Position numbers and translations under genes: made by a program
Notes under the pieces: generated by a model
The model's input: the letters and a program-made list of their open reading frames with translations, nothing else
What the model was told of the DNA's origin: nothing
Databases searched by the model: none
Part shown: in pieces, positions 25,399-35,325 of the stretch
Position numbering within the stretch: the stretch's first letter is position 1
How the letters are laid out: each line of letters opens with the position of its first letter
DNA from: Vicia villosa
Lineage: Eukaryota > Streptophyta > Magnoliopsida > Fabales > Fabaceae
Direction: 5' to 3'
Assembly: GCF_029867415.1 (NCBI RefSeq)
Contig: NW_026705147.1
Span: forward strand, 310,001 to 374,000
Length of the DNA stretch: 64,000 nucleotides

Positions 25399-27456
25399 CT
25401 ATGCGAAGTATTTTTTGACTACATCTGCGTTCACAGGGTGCGGAAAGTTCTCGCCATCCATCGTTGCAAGCATCATGGCGCCGCCAGAGAATACTTTCTG
25501 CACAACAAAGGGGCCTTCATACGTCGGAGTCCACTTGCCTCGAGGATCGCCTTGAGGGAGAATGATTCTTTTGAGTACCAGATCACCTGGTTTGTAGCTT
25601 TGGGGTCGCACCCGCTTGTCAAAAGCTTTCCTCATCTTCTTTTGGTATACCTGACCATGACCAATAGCCGCTAAACGCTTTTCATCAATGAGGTTCAACT
25701 GATCCATCCGATTTTGTACCCATTCTGACTCGTCAAGCTCGACGTCTTTCATAACCCTCAGGGACGGAATCTCAACTTCAACAGGCAGTACTGCTTCCAT
25801 GCCATAAACAAGTGAGAAAGGAGTTGCCCCAGTCGATGTACGCACAGAGGTGCGATAACCATGCAAAGCGAAAGGGAGCATCTCATGCCAATCTCGGTAG
25901 GTCACTACCATCTTCTGCACAATCTTCTTAATGTTTTTGTTGGCCGCTTCAACAGCGCCATTCATCTTTGGACGATACGGAGAAGAGTTGTGATGCTTGA
26001 TCTTGAAGGACTCACAAAGCTCCTTCATCATCTTGTTATTGAGATTTGATCCATTATCAGTAATGATCTTCTCAGGAATCCCATAACGACAGATTATGTT
26101 GTGCTTGATAAAGCGAGTAATTACTTGTTTGGTGACATTCGCATAAGATACGGCTTCAACCCACTTGGTGAAGTAATCGATGGCAACCAAAATGAAGCGA
26201 TGTCCATTAGAAGCAGTAGGCTTAATCTCTCCAATCATGTCAATGCCCCACATTGCAAAAGGCCACGGAGAAGTCAAGACTTTCAAAGGCACAGGCGGCA
26301 CGTGCACTTTATCAGCATAGATCTGGCACTTGTGACAAATTCTGACATGGTTATGACAATCAGTTTCCATAGTGGACCAATAGTAACCAGCCCTCAAGAT
26401 CTTCTTAGCCATTGTATGCCCACTAGAATGGGTACCAAACTTGCCTTCGTGCATTTCCTCTATGATTTTCGAAGCTTCTTCCTTCACAACACATCGGAGC
26501 AACACACCGTCATGATGCCTCTTGTACAACACCCCACCGTTGAGGTAAAACTTAGCTGCAAACCTTCTCAGAAACTTCTTATCAGTCACCGATGCCTCGG
26601 GAGGATACTCTTGAGTTTCGAGGAACTTTTTGATATCATGATACCATGGATTTCCATCCAGTTCAACATCAGCCTCAAAGCAGAATGCCGGCTCATCCAA
26701 CCTATTGATGGTGATGTTAGGCGCTTCATTGGCCCATTTCACTTTGAACATGGAAGCCAAAGTAGCGAGAGCATCAGCAAGATTGTTCTCTTCTCTAGAA
26801 ATATGCTCGAATGTGATCTCATCAAAGTACGGAATGAGTCTCATCACATGCTCCCTGTACGGAATCAGATTCTGATGGCGAGTTTCCCAATCTCCATTGA
26901 TCTGGCTAATGACAAGATTGGAATCCCCATAAACTTTCAAGTACTTGATTCGCAAATCGATCGCAGCTTCGATACCATAGATGCAAGCTTCATACTCAGC
27001 CATGTTATTGGTGCAATCAAAACAGATTCTGGCTGTAAACGGAATATGAAAACCTGATGGAGAAGTAATTACAGCTCCAACACCATTCCCGAGTGCATTA
27101 GAGGCACCATCGAACACGAGCGTCCATCGCGATCCTGGTTCGGGTCCTTCCTCTGGTCCAGGAATGTTACAATCTCTGATGTACAGAACATCCTCATCGG
27201 GGAATTCAAACTTCATCGGTTCATAATCTTCGACCGGCTGATGCGCCAGATAATCTGCCAACACACTACCTTTGATGGCTTTCTGGGTAGTATACTGGAT
27301 ATCATATTCAGTCAAAATCATTTGCCACCTGGCTACTCTTCCGGAAAGAGCGGGCTTCTCAAAAACATACTTGATAGGATCCATCTTGGAAATCAATAAG
27401 GTGGTGTGAACCAACATATACTGCCTCAGCCGGCGAGCAGCCCACACCAAAGCACA
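25399..27456 (-). pseudogene. Ogre pol, part 2: archaeal-type RNase H and integrase
   Basis: Continuous in frame with the RT part but separated from it by a TGA at 27457-27459. After the last segment of the RT-linked RNase H, an archaeal-type RNase H follows (WTLVFDGASNALGNG, NNMAEYEACIYGIEAA, YGDSNLVISQING, NLADALATLASMF). Next is the integrase: zinc-binding HSSGHTMAKK and CHKCQIYAD, then the catalytic D, D and E in MWGIDMIGE, IITDNGSN and GAVEAANKNIKK. The C-terminal GDLVLKRI/GKWTPTYEGPFVV segment resembles the usual gypsy integrase tail. The aRH domain is specific to the Tat/Ogre lineage. The frame from here to the stop near 25399 is intact. Confidence 0.9.
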
Positions 27457-28867
27457 TCAAGTTTTCTCGAGCAGTGAGTATCGGGATTCACAGTCGGTAA
27501 ACTTTTTGCTAAGGTAGTATATTGCATGCTCTTTTCGGCCAGACTCGTCATGTTGACCCAGCACACATCCCATTGAATTTTCAAGAACTGTGAGGTACAT
27601 AATCAAAGGCCTTCCTGGAACTGGAGGCATTAATATTGGAGGTTCCTGCAGATACTCTTTCACTTTTTCGAATGCTTTTTGACAATCATTATTCCACCTG
27701 GCCGTCTGATCTTTTTTTAGTAATTTGAATAGTGGTTCACAAATGGCCGTAAGATGAGAGATGAATCTAGCAATGTAGTTCAACCTCCCTAAGAAACCGC
27801 GAACCTCTTTTTCTGTTCTCGGCTCAGGCATCTCTTGTAAAGCTTTTATTTTGGCAGGATCAACCTCAATACCTTTCCCACTAACAACAAAGCCCAACAA
27901 CTTTCCGGATCGCACTCCGAAAGTGCATTTGTTTGGATTCAACCTCAGTCTGAATTCCCGAAGCCTTTCAAACAACTTCTGCAAATGAACCAAGTGCTCT
28001 TCTTCAGTATGAGATTTTGCAATCATGTCGTCAACATACACTTCAATCTCTTTGTGAATCATGTCGTGAAAAAGAGTCACCATGGCACGCTGATACGTTG
28101 CCCCGGCGTTTTTCAACCCAAAAGGCATGACTTTATAGCAGAAAGTCCCCCACGGTGTGATAAACGTTGTTTTCTCCATGTCTTCTGGTGCCATCTTGAT
28201 TTGATTGTACCCAGAGAAGCCATCCATAAAGGAAAACACTTTGAAAGGAGCAGTATTATCCACCAACACATCAATGTGAGGAAGAGGAAAATCATCTTTC
28301 GGACTCGCCCTATTCAAATCTCTATAGTCAACACACATCCTGACCTTTCCGTCCTTCTTAGGCACAGGAACAATATTAGCAACCCACGGCGGGTAATTCA
28401 CAACTTGCAGAAAGCCAGCATCAAACTGCTTCTCAACCTCTTTCTTAATCTTCTCAGACATATCTGGGCGAGTCCTTCGAAGCTTCTGCTTGACAGGAGG
28501 ACTATCTTCCTTGAGAGGTAGACGGTGTACCACAATATCTGTATCAAGACCAGGCATATCCTCATAGGACCAAGCAAAGATATCTGCATACTCTTTCAAC
28601 ATAGCAATAAGCCTCTGCTTCACACTATTCTCAAGCGCAGCCCCTATCTTGACTTCTCGGACTTGCTCTTTAGTGCCAACATTTACCATCTCAACTACCT
28701 CCTGATGCGGCTGAATCGCTTTCTTTTCTTGTTTCAATAATCTGGCCAACTCATCGGGGAGATCACAATCTTCATAAGCTTCCTCCTCGGCTTGGTAGAT
28801 CGGATTGTCAAAATCATAATGAGCAATAGCGGAACTGTTACCAATGGAATCCGTGGTGGTGGAACAT
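27457..28867 (-). pseudogene. Ogre pol, part 1: reverse transcriptase and first RNase H
   Basis: Second exon of pol, starting at the splice acceptor. RT motifs are PPVKQKLRRTRP, VCVDYRDLNRA-like KVRMCVDYRDLNRASP, FSFMDGFSGYNQI, KVMPFGLKNAGATYQRAM and the catalytic YVDDMIAKS. The RT-linked RNase H follows (MYLTVLENSMGCVLGQ, IYYLSKKFTDCESRYS). A TGA at 27457-27459 stops the frame inside RNase H, one codon after the LLEKT motif; the frame is open on both sides, so it is a single nonsense change. The ATG at 28749 is not needed if the intron is spliced. Confidence 0.9.
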
Positions 28868-29115
28868 CTGCATGATTGATGTTTTTATTTTAGTTTTATT
28901 TTTAAGCCATGTGCAAGTGTGTGCAAAAACATTGCCATTTAAAGGAAAAAATTTAAAAAGAAAGACAAAGAGCAAAACATTTGAATGCAAAAACGTCCTT
29001 ATTTTATGATTAACTTTGAAAATGCGAACTGCATGGCCCTACAAATGATTCACTACGCCTTGGGCAGAGCGTAGGAATTATGGCATGATAAGAAAAGTAA
29101 AAACAAGGAATTTAC
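28868..29115 (-). other. Ogre pol intron (248 bp)
   Basis: On the - strand the protease ORF runs to CAGGA and then GTAAATT (donor), where an in-frame TAA follows at once. The acceptor is CATGCAG before ATGTTCC. Exon 1 ends with two bases of a codon and exon 2 supplies one, so removing the intron joins the protease and RT frames without a stop. Ogre elements are known to carry a spliced intron at this place, which allows control of Gag-Pro versus Pol yield. No strong pyrimidine tract is seen. Confidence 0.8.
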
Positions 29116-30701
29116 TCCTGAGCTTGTGTAACTTGGATGACTTCTTCAATTGTCCAGTTGCAAGGTACCTCCCCAGGAATACTTGGACGAATCCAGCTAT
29201 CAAAATCACAGTCACTATCCACCTCTTCGCCATTGACAATGGCATTAACCTGACCGTCTTGAATAACACCCCCACTCACGAACTTGATCGGGCTGAGTAC
29301 ACCAGACTTGGGCGATGCGTTCTGCTTTCCGGGATTGAAACCAAGACCATTCTTGTCAAATTTGGGACGCACGTCAATTATTTGCCCCCAGCCTTCCACC
29401 TTTCTAGTCTCAACAACAACCTGAGCGTCTTTCAAAGAAGACATAATCGTTTCTGGCTTCGTTATCGTATAAGGAGGAGTTCTCACAGCATTCACAGCCT
29501 CAAACGCTTGAAACGGAGTCTCATGTATTTCACCTTCGATCTCCACATATCGGAAAGAGGACAAGTGACTCACGATATAATCTTCCTCACCACAAACCGT
29601 CACCACTTTACCGTCAACCGGGTACTTCAACTTCTGATGAAGAGTGGATGTCACAGCACCAGCCTTGTGAATCCAGGGTCGTCCCAATAGACAACAGTAA
29701 GCAGGTTGAATATCCATCACATAGAAGGTCGTGGTGAAGATCTGAGGACCAACTTGGATTGGCAGATCTACTTCTCCGAACACAGACCTCTTTGAACCAT
29801 CAAAAGCGCGTACCACCAACTCACTGGGCCTCAACTCAACACCAGCATAGTCGATTCTCATAAGGGCCGATTTGGGAAGCACATTCAAGGAAGAACCAGT
29901 ATCAACCAACACACGGGACAAAGTCGTCCCCTTACACTCAATCGAAATATGCAAAGCCTTGTTATGGTTTCTCCCCTCAGGAGGAAGATCACGATCAGTA
30001 AATCCCAAACCATTTCCAGCTGAAATATTATTGGCCACCGCCTCTAACTGGTTCACAGATATTTCCTGTGGCACGTAGGCACCATTCAAAATTCTCAAGA
30101 GAGCATCCCTATGACCTTCTGAACACATCAACAGTTGCAAGATGGAAATCTTTGACTGGGTCTGACCCAACTGCTCAACAACCTTGTAATCAGATTTCCT
30201 GATGATTCTCAATAATTCCTCCACATCCTTGGAAGACACAGCACTATCAGGTGCCCCACTCTGAATCGGAGAGTTCTGGACATCAGGCACTACTTGTTTT
30301 CCTTTGGCCTTAGCCAAAGCATCTGCATTGTTTTGAACAAGCTGAGGAGAGAACACCCTACCACTGCGAGTGATCCTACCAGTACCGGTGAAATTATCAG
30401 TGTTTGCAACTGAGGCCTCAACAAACTTCTCTTTAGATGGCTCGCCTTCTTCCTTCGTGCCATAGTAATATACGTCTGAACCATAATGCCAAGGGATGGC
30501 CTTCTCACTCTCATATGGAATAGGCCCTGGCACAGTAATCATCAACGCCGCTGGTTGTTCCTCATACGGGATACTGACAGGTATCTGAATAGGCACTTGG
30601 ATACATATTGGAACAACTGGATCATAAGGAATTGAGATCACAGACACTTCACCATCATTGCTCTTCGCATTTCTCAACCTTCGATAGAACTGAAGAGGAC
30701 C
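29116..30701 (-). pseudogene. Ogre protease region (C-terminal part of the gag-pro frame)
   Basis: The same frame as gag, after a single TAG. It holds a retropepsin-type aspartic protease: the catalytic LVDTGSSLNVLP, and downstream CCLLGRPWIHKAGAV, the conserved G-R-P-W-I/H motif of Ty3/gypsy proteases. The N-terminal ~110 residues are Pro/Ile/Val-rich and low complexity. The C-terminal ~170 residues link to pol through the intron. The frame is otherwise open over more than 520 codons. Confidence 0.88.
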
Positions 30702-32471
30702 CTAATCAATCAGCTTTTGTACCATACCTTTCAAGTCAGCACAACCTTCAGGTTGACTTTTGCAATTCTCACAATCAACACCACAGCCCGAGAAGATACC
30801 GCTATTAATCAGATGTTGCTTCACAGATACAAGAGGAAAAGTCAAACAACTCACTTCAGATACAACCCTTATCTCTTCACTCTCAATGGCGTTCACACCC
30901 GAACCTCCGTGAGCAGGCATCGGATTATTGACAATATTGGGTGTAGGAGTGAACTGAATTATCTTTTGATCCAACAAGTCCTGGACTTTATTCTTCAACG
31001 CAATACACCTCTCGGTATCATGCCCAGCAGCTCCTGAATGAAAAGCACATCGTGCATTTGCATTGTAATTCGGAGATTGTGTGTCCGGAGCATTCGGAGC
31101 ATCTCTCAAAGTAATCTTCTCAATCTTAAGCAAATGTTGCAGCACCTGAGCATAGGTCATAGGAATCGGATCAATCTTTCTATGAGGTCTAGTCCTGGGA
31201 GGATAACGATCATTACTGGAACGCTGTCCCTGCTGTTGTTGTTGTTGTGGTACTGGGATCATGACAGCATTAACCTGTGAATTGCTTCTCCCTGAACCCC
31301 TTCTTCCATATATGGCATCCGCATTTCCTTCTTTCCTTCTGGCATAACCTTCAGCTTGCTTCTTACCACTAGCAGAATTAGAAGAAGCTCCCAACTGAAT
31401 TTTCCCCATCTTTAGACCCATCTCAACTCGTTCACCATATCTCACCATTTCAGAAAAGTTTGCTGAAGCACTGCAAGCCAAATAATAGTGTCCAGACAAA
31501 GTACTGGTGAACATGTCAATCATCTCACGTTCAGTCATAGGTGGCTGAACTCTTGCGGCTAACTCACGCCATTTCTGAGCGTACTCTTTGAAAGATTCTT
31601 TAGACCCCTGAACCAAACTCTGCAACTGAGTCCTGTTGGGTGCCATATCAACATTGTACTGATAGTGCTTGATGAAAGCCTCCACAAGATCTCTCCAAGA
31701 ATGGATATGAGTGCGCTCGAGTTGAACATACCACTCCAAAGAAGCCCCAGCAAGACTATCCTGGAAGAAGTGCATCAGAAAACCCTCATCCTCAGAGTAT
31801 ACCGACATCTTACGATAATATGCCTTGACATGAGTCATAGGGCAAGTCGCCCCATTGTATTTGTCAAAAGATGGCACTTTGAATTTCGGGGGAATCCTCA
31901 CACCAGGAACCAACCCCAAGTCATTGATATCCATGCCTAACACCCCTTTGCCTTCCACAGCTCTGAGACGTTCTTCAATCAGACGATACCTCTCGGCTTC
32001 CTCATGTGCACCATCAGCACTATGCCTCGATACCTGATCAAAGTTTTCAACATTGAAATCCAAATTATCACGGTTCAGATTATCTCTCCTTCCCAACAGA
32101 CGAGACGGAGGTGGAGGTGGAAACCCGTGATGCTGATTGAAAGGATTATAGTGCCCTCCCACGTGATCAAACTCATTCGGATCATGGTGATCGTCAATCC
32201 TGCCAGACACATCGTCAAACAGCCCTCGATGTCCTCCATTCTCATTCCTTCTGGAGTTCTCGACAAGAACTCGCAAGTCATCCTGCCCCTTGGTCACATT
32301 AGTCAATGCTTCCATAAACTGCGCCATCTGCGCATTCATCTGCTCTGTCAATTGAGCTCTCATCTCAGCCATCTGTTCCTGAATCTGTTCCATCTGCCTT
32401 CTCTGATTGCTCCTAGTCGGATACGGGTGATTAGCCGTCTTAGAACTCCTTCTGATAACAAAACAGCGAGA
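30702..32471 (-). CDS. Ogre gag polyprotein
   Basis: The likely start is the Met at 32471 (MSRCFVIRRSSKTANHP), which opens the conserved basic N-terminus; the frame is open a little further upstream. A Gln/Met-rich coiled coil follows (MEQIQEQMAEMRAQLTEQM). The capsid-like Retrotrans_gag domain has FFQDSLAGASLEWYVQL, WRDLVEAFIKHYQ and FKEYAQKWRELAARVQPP. A zinc-knuckle-like motif CAFHSGAAGHDTERC lies near the C-terminus. The frame stops at a TAG (30702-30704) in a place where the flanking frame continues directly into the protease region, so this is probably a nonsense mutation in a gag-pro fusion; readthrough cannot be excluded. Confidence 0.88.
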   Translation of the reverse strand, partial: SRCFVIRRSSKTANHPYPTRSNQRRQMEQIQEQMAEMRAQLTEQMNAQMAQFMEALTNVTKGQDDLRVLVENSRRNENGGHRGLFDDVSGRIDDHHDPNEFDHVGGHYNPFNQHHGFPPPPPSRLLGRRDNLNRDNLDFNVENFDQVSRHSADGAHEEAERYRLIEERLRAVEGKGVLGMDINDLGLVPGVRIPPKFKVPSFDKYNGATCPMTHVKAYYRKMSVYSEDEGFLMHFFQDSLAGASLEWYVQLERTHIHSWRDLVEAFIKHYQYNVDMAPNRTQLQSLVQGSKESFKEYAQKWRELAARVQPPMTEREMIDMFTSTLSGHYYLACSASANFSEMVRYGERVEMGLKMGKIQLGASSNSASGKKQAEGYARRKEGNADAIYGRRGSGRSNSQVNAVMIPVPQQQQQQGQRSSNDRYPPRTRPHRKIDPIPMTYAQVLQHLLKIEKITLRDAPNAPDTQSPNYNANARCAFHSGAAGHDTERCIALKNKVQDLLDQKIIQFTPTPNIVNNPMPAHGGSGVNAIESEEIRVVSEVSCLTFPLVSVKQHLINSGIFSGCGVDCENCKSQPEGCADLKGMVQKLID

Positions 32472-32861
32472 CATAAGATATAAACCTGCAAAACCTGCAA
32501 ATATATGACATGTATGATATATGAATGATATGCATGAGATGTCTGTCAATTTTCAGGTATCCAAGAGTTCATCCCTCTTTCAGATAGGACATAGCAACCC
32601 TGATACCGAATATATTTGAATAACAATCCATACACGAGAATAATTTAGCAAACTGAGCATACTTCATTCAAACATAATTGCAAATTTGAGTTCATACAAA
32701 CAGACACATAACCGCATCACAAAGTGCTCTTAAGGTATACAAAAGAAATCCAGCATAACAAAATGCGACCCCATCCAACAATCCTGGACATGGGCGACAA
32801 ATATCAAGCATAAACATCAAATCCACCATCATGGATCAAACAAATCTACCCCACAGTGATA
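32472..32861 (-). other. Ogre spacer between ORF1 and gag
   Basis: About 390 bases with no conserved reading frame, separating ORF1 from gag as in other Ogre elements. No promoter or splice signal stands out. Confidence 0.6.
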
Positions 32862-34424
32862 CTAGGATCGCCTGGCAACAGAATGAACTTCTCCATCTCC
32901 TCTCCGTTGGGCTCGGAGTCTTCTTAGTTCTTCTTCAAGCCGAGCAGTCTTAGCCTTCTCTTCTGCTAGCTGTTTATCTGAATCCCGCTTCTGCCTCTTG
33001 AGACTACTCTCTGATTTCTGTAACTGTAGACACTCTTGCTGCTTCTGATACAAATCTTCCTCTAGCAACTCATAGGGACGCCTCCGGGCACTGGCTTGAC
33101 TTGAACTTGCGCCTTCGACTTGCTTGAGCTGGTGCATCAACCTCATCTTTGCATCCCTCTCTTCAAAGAACTTCAAATTGGTCTCTTGCTCTCTTTCATG
33201 CAACCTGTAGTTGGTAACCAGAGCATCCTTGTAAAGTTCTGTTGGCACAAATTCAGATAGAATCAAAGGAGGTTGCTTTTGAAGTGGTGCAACCCTGTCA
33301 TATGGCAGCAACAAGTTTCCAACCCGTTTCACAATCCATTCAACATACGGTGTCAAAGCAAGTGATTCCTTCTTCCCTAAATGGGCTCCATTATGCTTAC
33401 GGATCTTCTTCCAAGCCACAATTATCTCCTTCAACTTTTCTGGATCCGACCCCTTCTCAAAATAGACTGTCTCCGCTATCAAGTGATCTGCCGGCTTGTC
33501 TTTCAACGTATACCCCAACTGACGCAAGGATACCACGGGATTGTAATTGATGCAACCTCTGGTACCAACCAAAGGAACATTATCAAACTTACCGCATCCA
33601 ACAATCACTTCAGAAACGTTAATTCGATACTTTGGCCACTGGATGTCATAAGAGGTAAGTGACATAATCCTGTGAGTCCACTTAAGCGTCTCCCTTGTCT
33701 TCACAAAAGGTCCTTTGCTGGGCAACAAAGAGAGGAACCAGATGAACAACAATTGAAGGCAACAAGTGATAGCACCACCACCTTTCTCATATCGGGAATG
33801 AACGGCATAATAAGTATCGGCCAACAATGTGGGAATGGGATTCTTTCCCATGAAGATGTGTATCGCGGCCGAGTCTACAAAATTAGGAACACTTGGGAAC
33901 ATCACAATCCCATAAATGGCCACAGCAAGCAATGCATTGTACGCATTCCAATTCTTTTTCTCAAATTCCTCTTTAGCTTTTCTCACCAAGAACTTCAAAG
34001 AGAACCCCGAGACACCTCCATTCGACTTCCAATTATCAGATACTTCTTTTATGCTCAAATAAAGAGCAGCAGCGATCAACTTGAAATTCACTTCTTTAGG
34101 AACGTCGATGAATGGCACTTCACCTTTTACCTTGAGATTAAGAATGATAGAGTATTCTTCCAATGTCGGAGCCAACTGGTAATCCTGGAACGTGAAACAC
34201 CTCATTTCAGGATCATAGAATTGCATCAGAGTTTGCAAAACAGGCGTCTCAACCACGGTTTCCAACAAAGTCAAAATATTCCCATAATTATCCGTGAAAC
34301 TCTTCAAGCAGAAAGCGGTCATTAACGAACTCAAACCCTCTAAGGCGGTCAACGGCTCTCGAAAAAAGCTGTAGGTGTGCGTATGTCTCTTTGCCTCCTT
34401 GACAGTATCAATGGGAGTGTCCAT
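32862..34424 (-). CDS. Ogre ORF1, extra upstream protein of unknown function
   Basis: An intact reading frame upstream of gag, a hallmark of Ogre. I chose the Met at 34424 (MDTPIDTVKEAKRHTH); an upstream Met at 34469 is in frame. The N-terminal ~370 residues form one globular domain resembling the plant-mobile-domain-like module of Ogre ORF1 proteins: FTFQDYQLAPTLEEYSIIL, then a Trp/Tyr-rich middle (IQWPKYRINVSEVIVGCG). The C-terminal ~130 residues are a Lys/Glu/Arg/Gln-rich coiled coil ending in a basic tail (LEEELRRLRAQRR). It has no catalytic motif I can see. The function is unknown; the coiled coil suggests oligomerisation or nucleic-acid packaging. Unlike gag-pro and pol it has no stop. 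Confidence 0.85.
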   Translation of the reverse strand: MDTPIDTVKEAKRHTHTYSFFREPLTALEGLSSLMTAFCLKSFTDNYGNILTLLETVVETPVLQTLMQFYDPEMRCFTFQDYQLAPTLEEYSIILNLKVKGEVPFIDVPKEVNFKLIAAALYLSIKEVSDNWKSNGGVSGFSLKFLVRKAKEEFEKKNWNAYNALLAVAIYGIVMFPSVPNFVDSAAIHIFMGKNPIPTLLADTYYAVHSRYEKGGGAITCCLQLLFIWFLSLLPSKGPFVKTRETLKWTHRIMSLTSYDIQWPKYRINVSEVIVGCGKFDNVPLVGTRGCINYNPVVSLRQLGYTLKDKPADHLIAETVYFEKGSDPEKLKEIIVAWKKIRKHNGAHLGKKESLALTPYVEWIVKRVGNLLLPYDRVAPLQKQPPLILSEFVPTELYKDALVTNYRLHEREQETNLKFFEERDAKMRLMHQLKQVEGASSSQASARRRPYELLEEDLYQKQQECLQLQKSESSLKRQKRDSDKQLAEEKAKTARLEEELRRLRAQRRGDGEVHSVARRS

Positions 34425-34729
34425 CTTTAGCTCGAGTGAACTCCTGAATATCCCTGAAAAACATGACATGCAAATGCTTATTATACATATCTTTTTTTTT
34501 TTGCGTTTCTTTTGGAAATAAATATGCTATGATGCAAAGTGGTGAGGCTTGTTGCCGCCCACCAGGCATTCTGGACTGCCGGTAACACACATAGTATAGA
34601 GCCAAAGGTTCGGCCCCCAAATGTTATACCACACGGAATATAGAATGTCAATCCATGGAACCAAAGCCCATAGTCAATAACACACTTGGAATAGAACACA
34701 GACTACCACTCGAACAAGAACCATAGTAC

Positions 34730-34855
34730 CCCACGAACAAGGACCATAGTACACTCGAACAAGAACAGCGGTAACCCACGAACAAGAACAGCGGTAACCC
34801 ACGAACAGGAACAGCGGTAACCCACGAACGAGAACAGCGGTCACCAACAACGTAC
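34730..34855. repeat. ~23-bp minisatellite in the Ogre leader
   Basis: Four to five copies of 'cccacgaacaagaacagcggtaa' with small changes, lying between the PBS and ORF1. It is within the 5' untranslated leader of the Ogre transcript. Confidence 0.85.
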
Positions 34856-35304
34856 CTGTTAATATGATCATTGATTCCCGCCCCCACTCACGGGTAAAAT
34901 CTAGGCCAAGGTAAGGTCATGAAACGCAGTATACGGTCCGCCCGAAGGTAAGCATCATCACAGCGCGGAAGCGGGTGACGATAATACCTCCGTTTGAAAC
35001 CACTACTCTGCTCGTGGTCACATAATCCATCCCGAGACGTACACCTCGAGACAAACCATGCTCCCACTCTATCCTAGGGTTCCTATGGTTCACACATAGC
35101 CTGGGTATTGGGCCTTTTACCTCTTGAAACACCCACCCAACAGACAGAGATCCAGCCAGTCCAGAATATGATGCAGAAAAGTAAAAGCGCACATAGAATG
35201 CAATGCAAACAGGCAAATATGCAAAGCAATAAAAACACCCAATGATAAACACACAAAAGCGCTAGGATCGACTCGCTGAGTCCGGACCAGCAACAGGTCG
35301 AGAC

Positions 35305-35323
35305 GTCCCCAGCAGAGTCGCCA
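35305..35323 (-). promoter_or_regulatory. Ogre primer-binding site (tRNA-Arg type)
   Basis: Read on the - strand two bases inside the 5' LTR end: TGGCGACTCTGCTGGGGAC. A TGGCGACTC... PBS complementary to an Arg tRNA is the established Ogre type. It confirms that the high-coordinate LTR is the 5' LTR. Confidence 0.85.
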
Positions 35324-35325
35324 GC

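Noticed and set aside
26101..27057. 318-codon open frame on the + strand
   Set aside because: Antisense shadow of the Ogre RNase H/integrase coding frame; no domain of its own.
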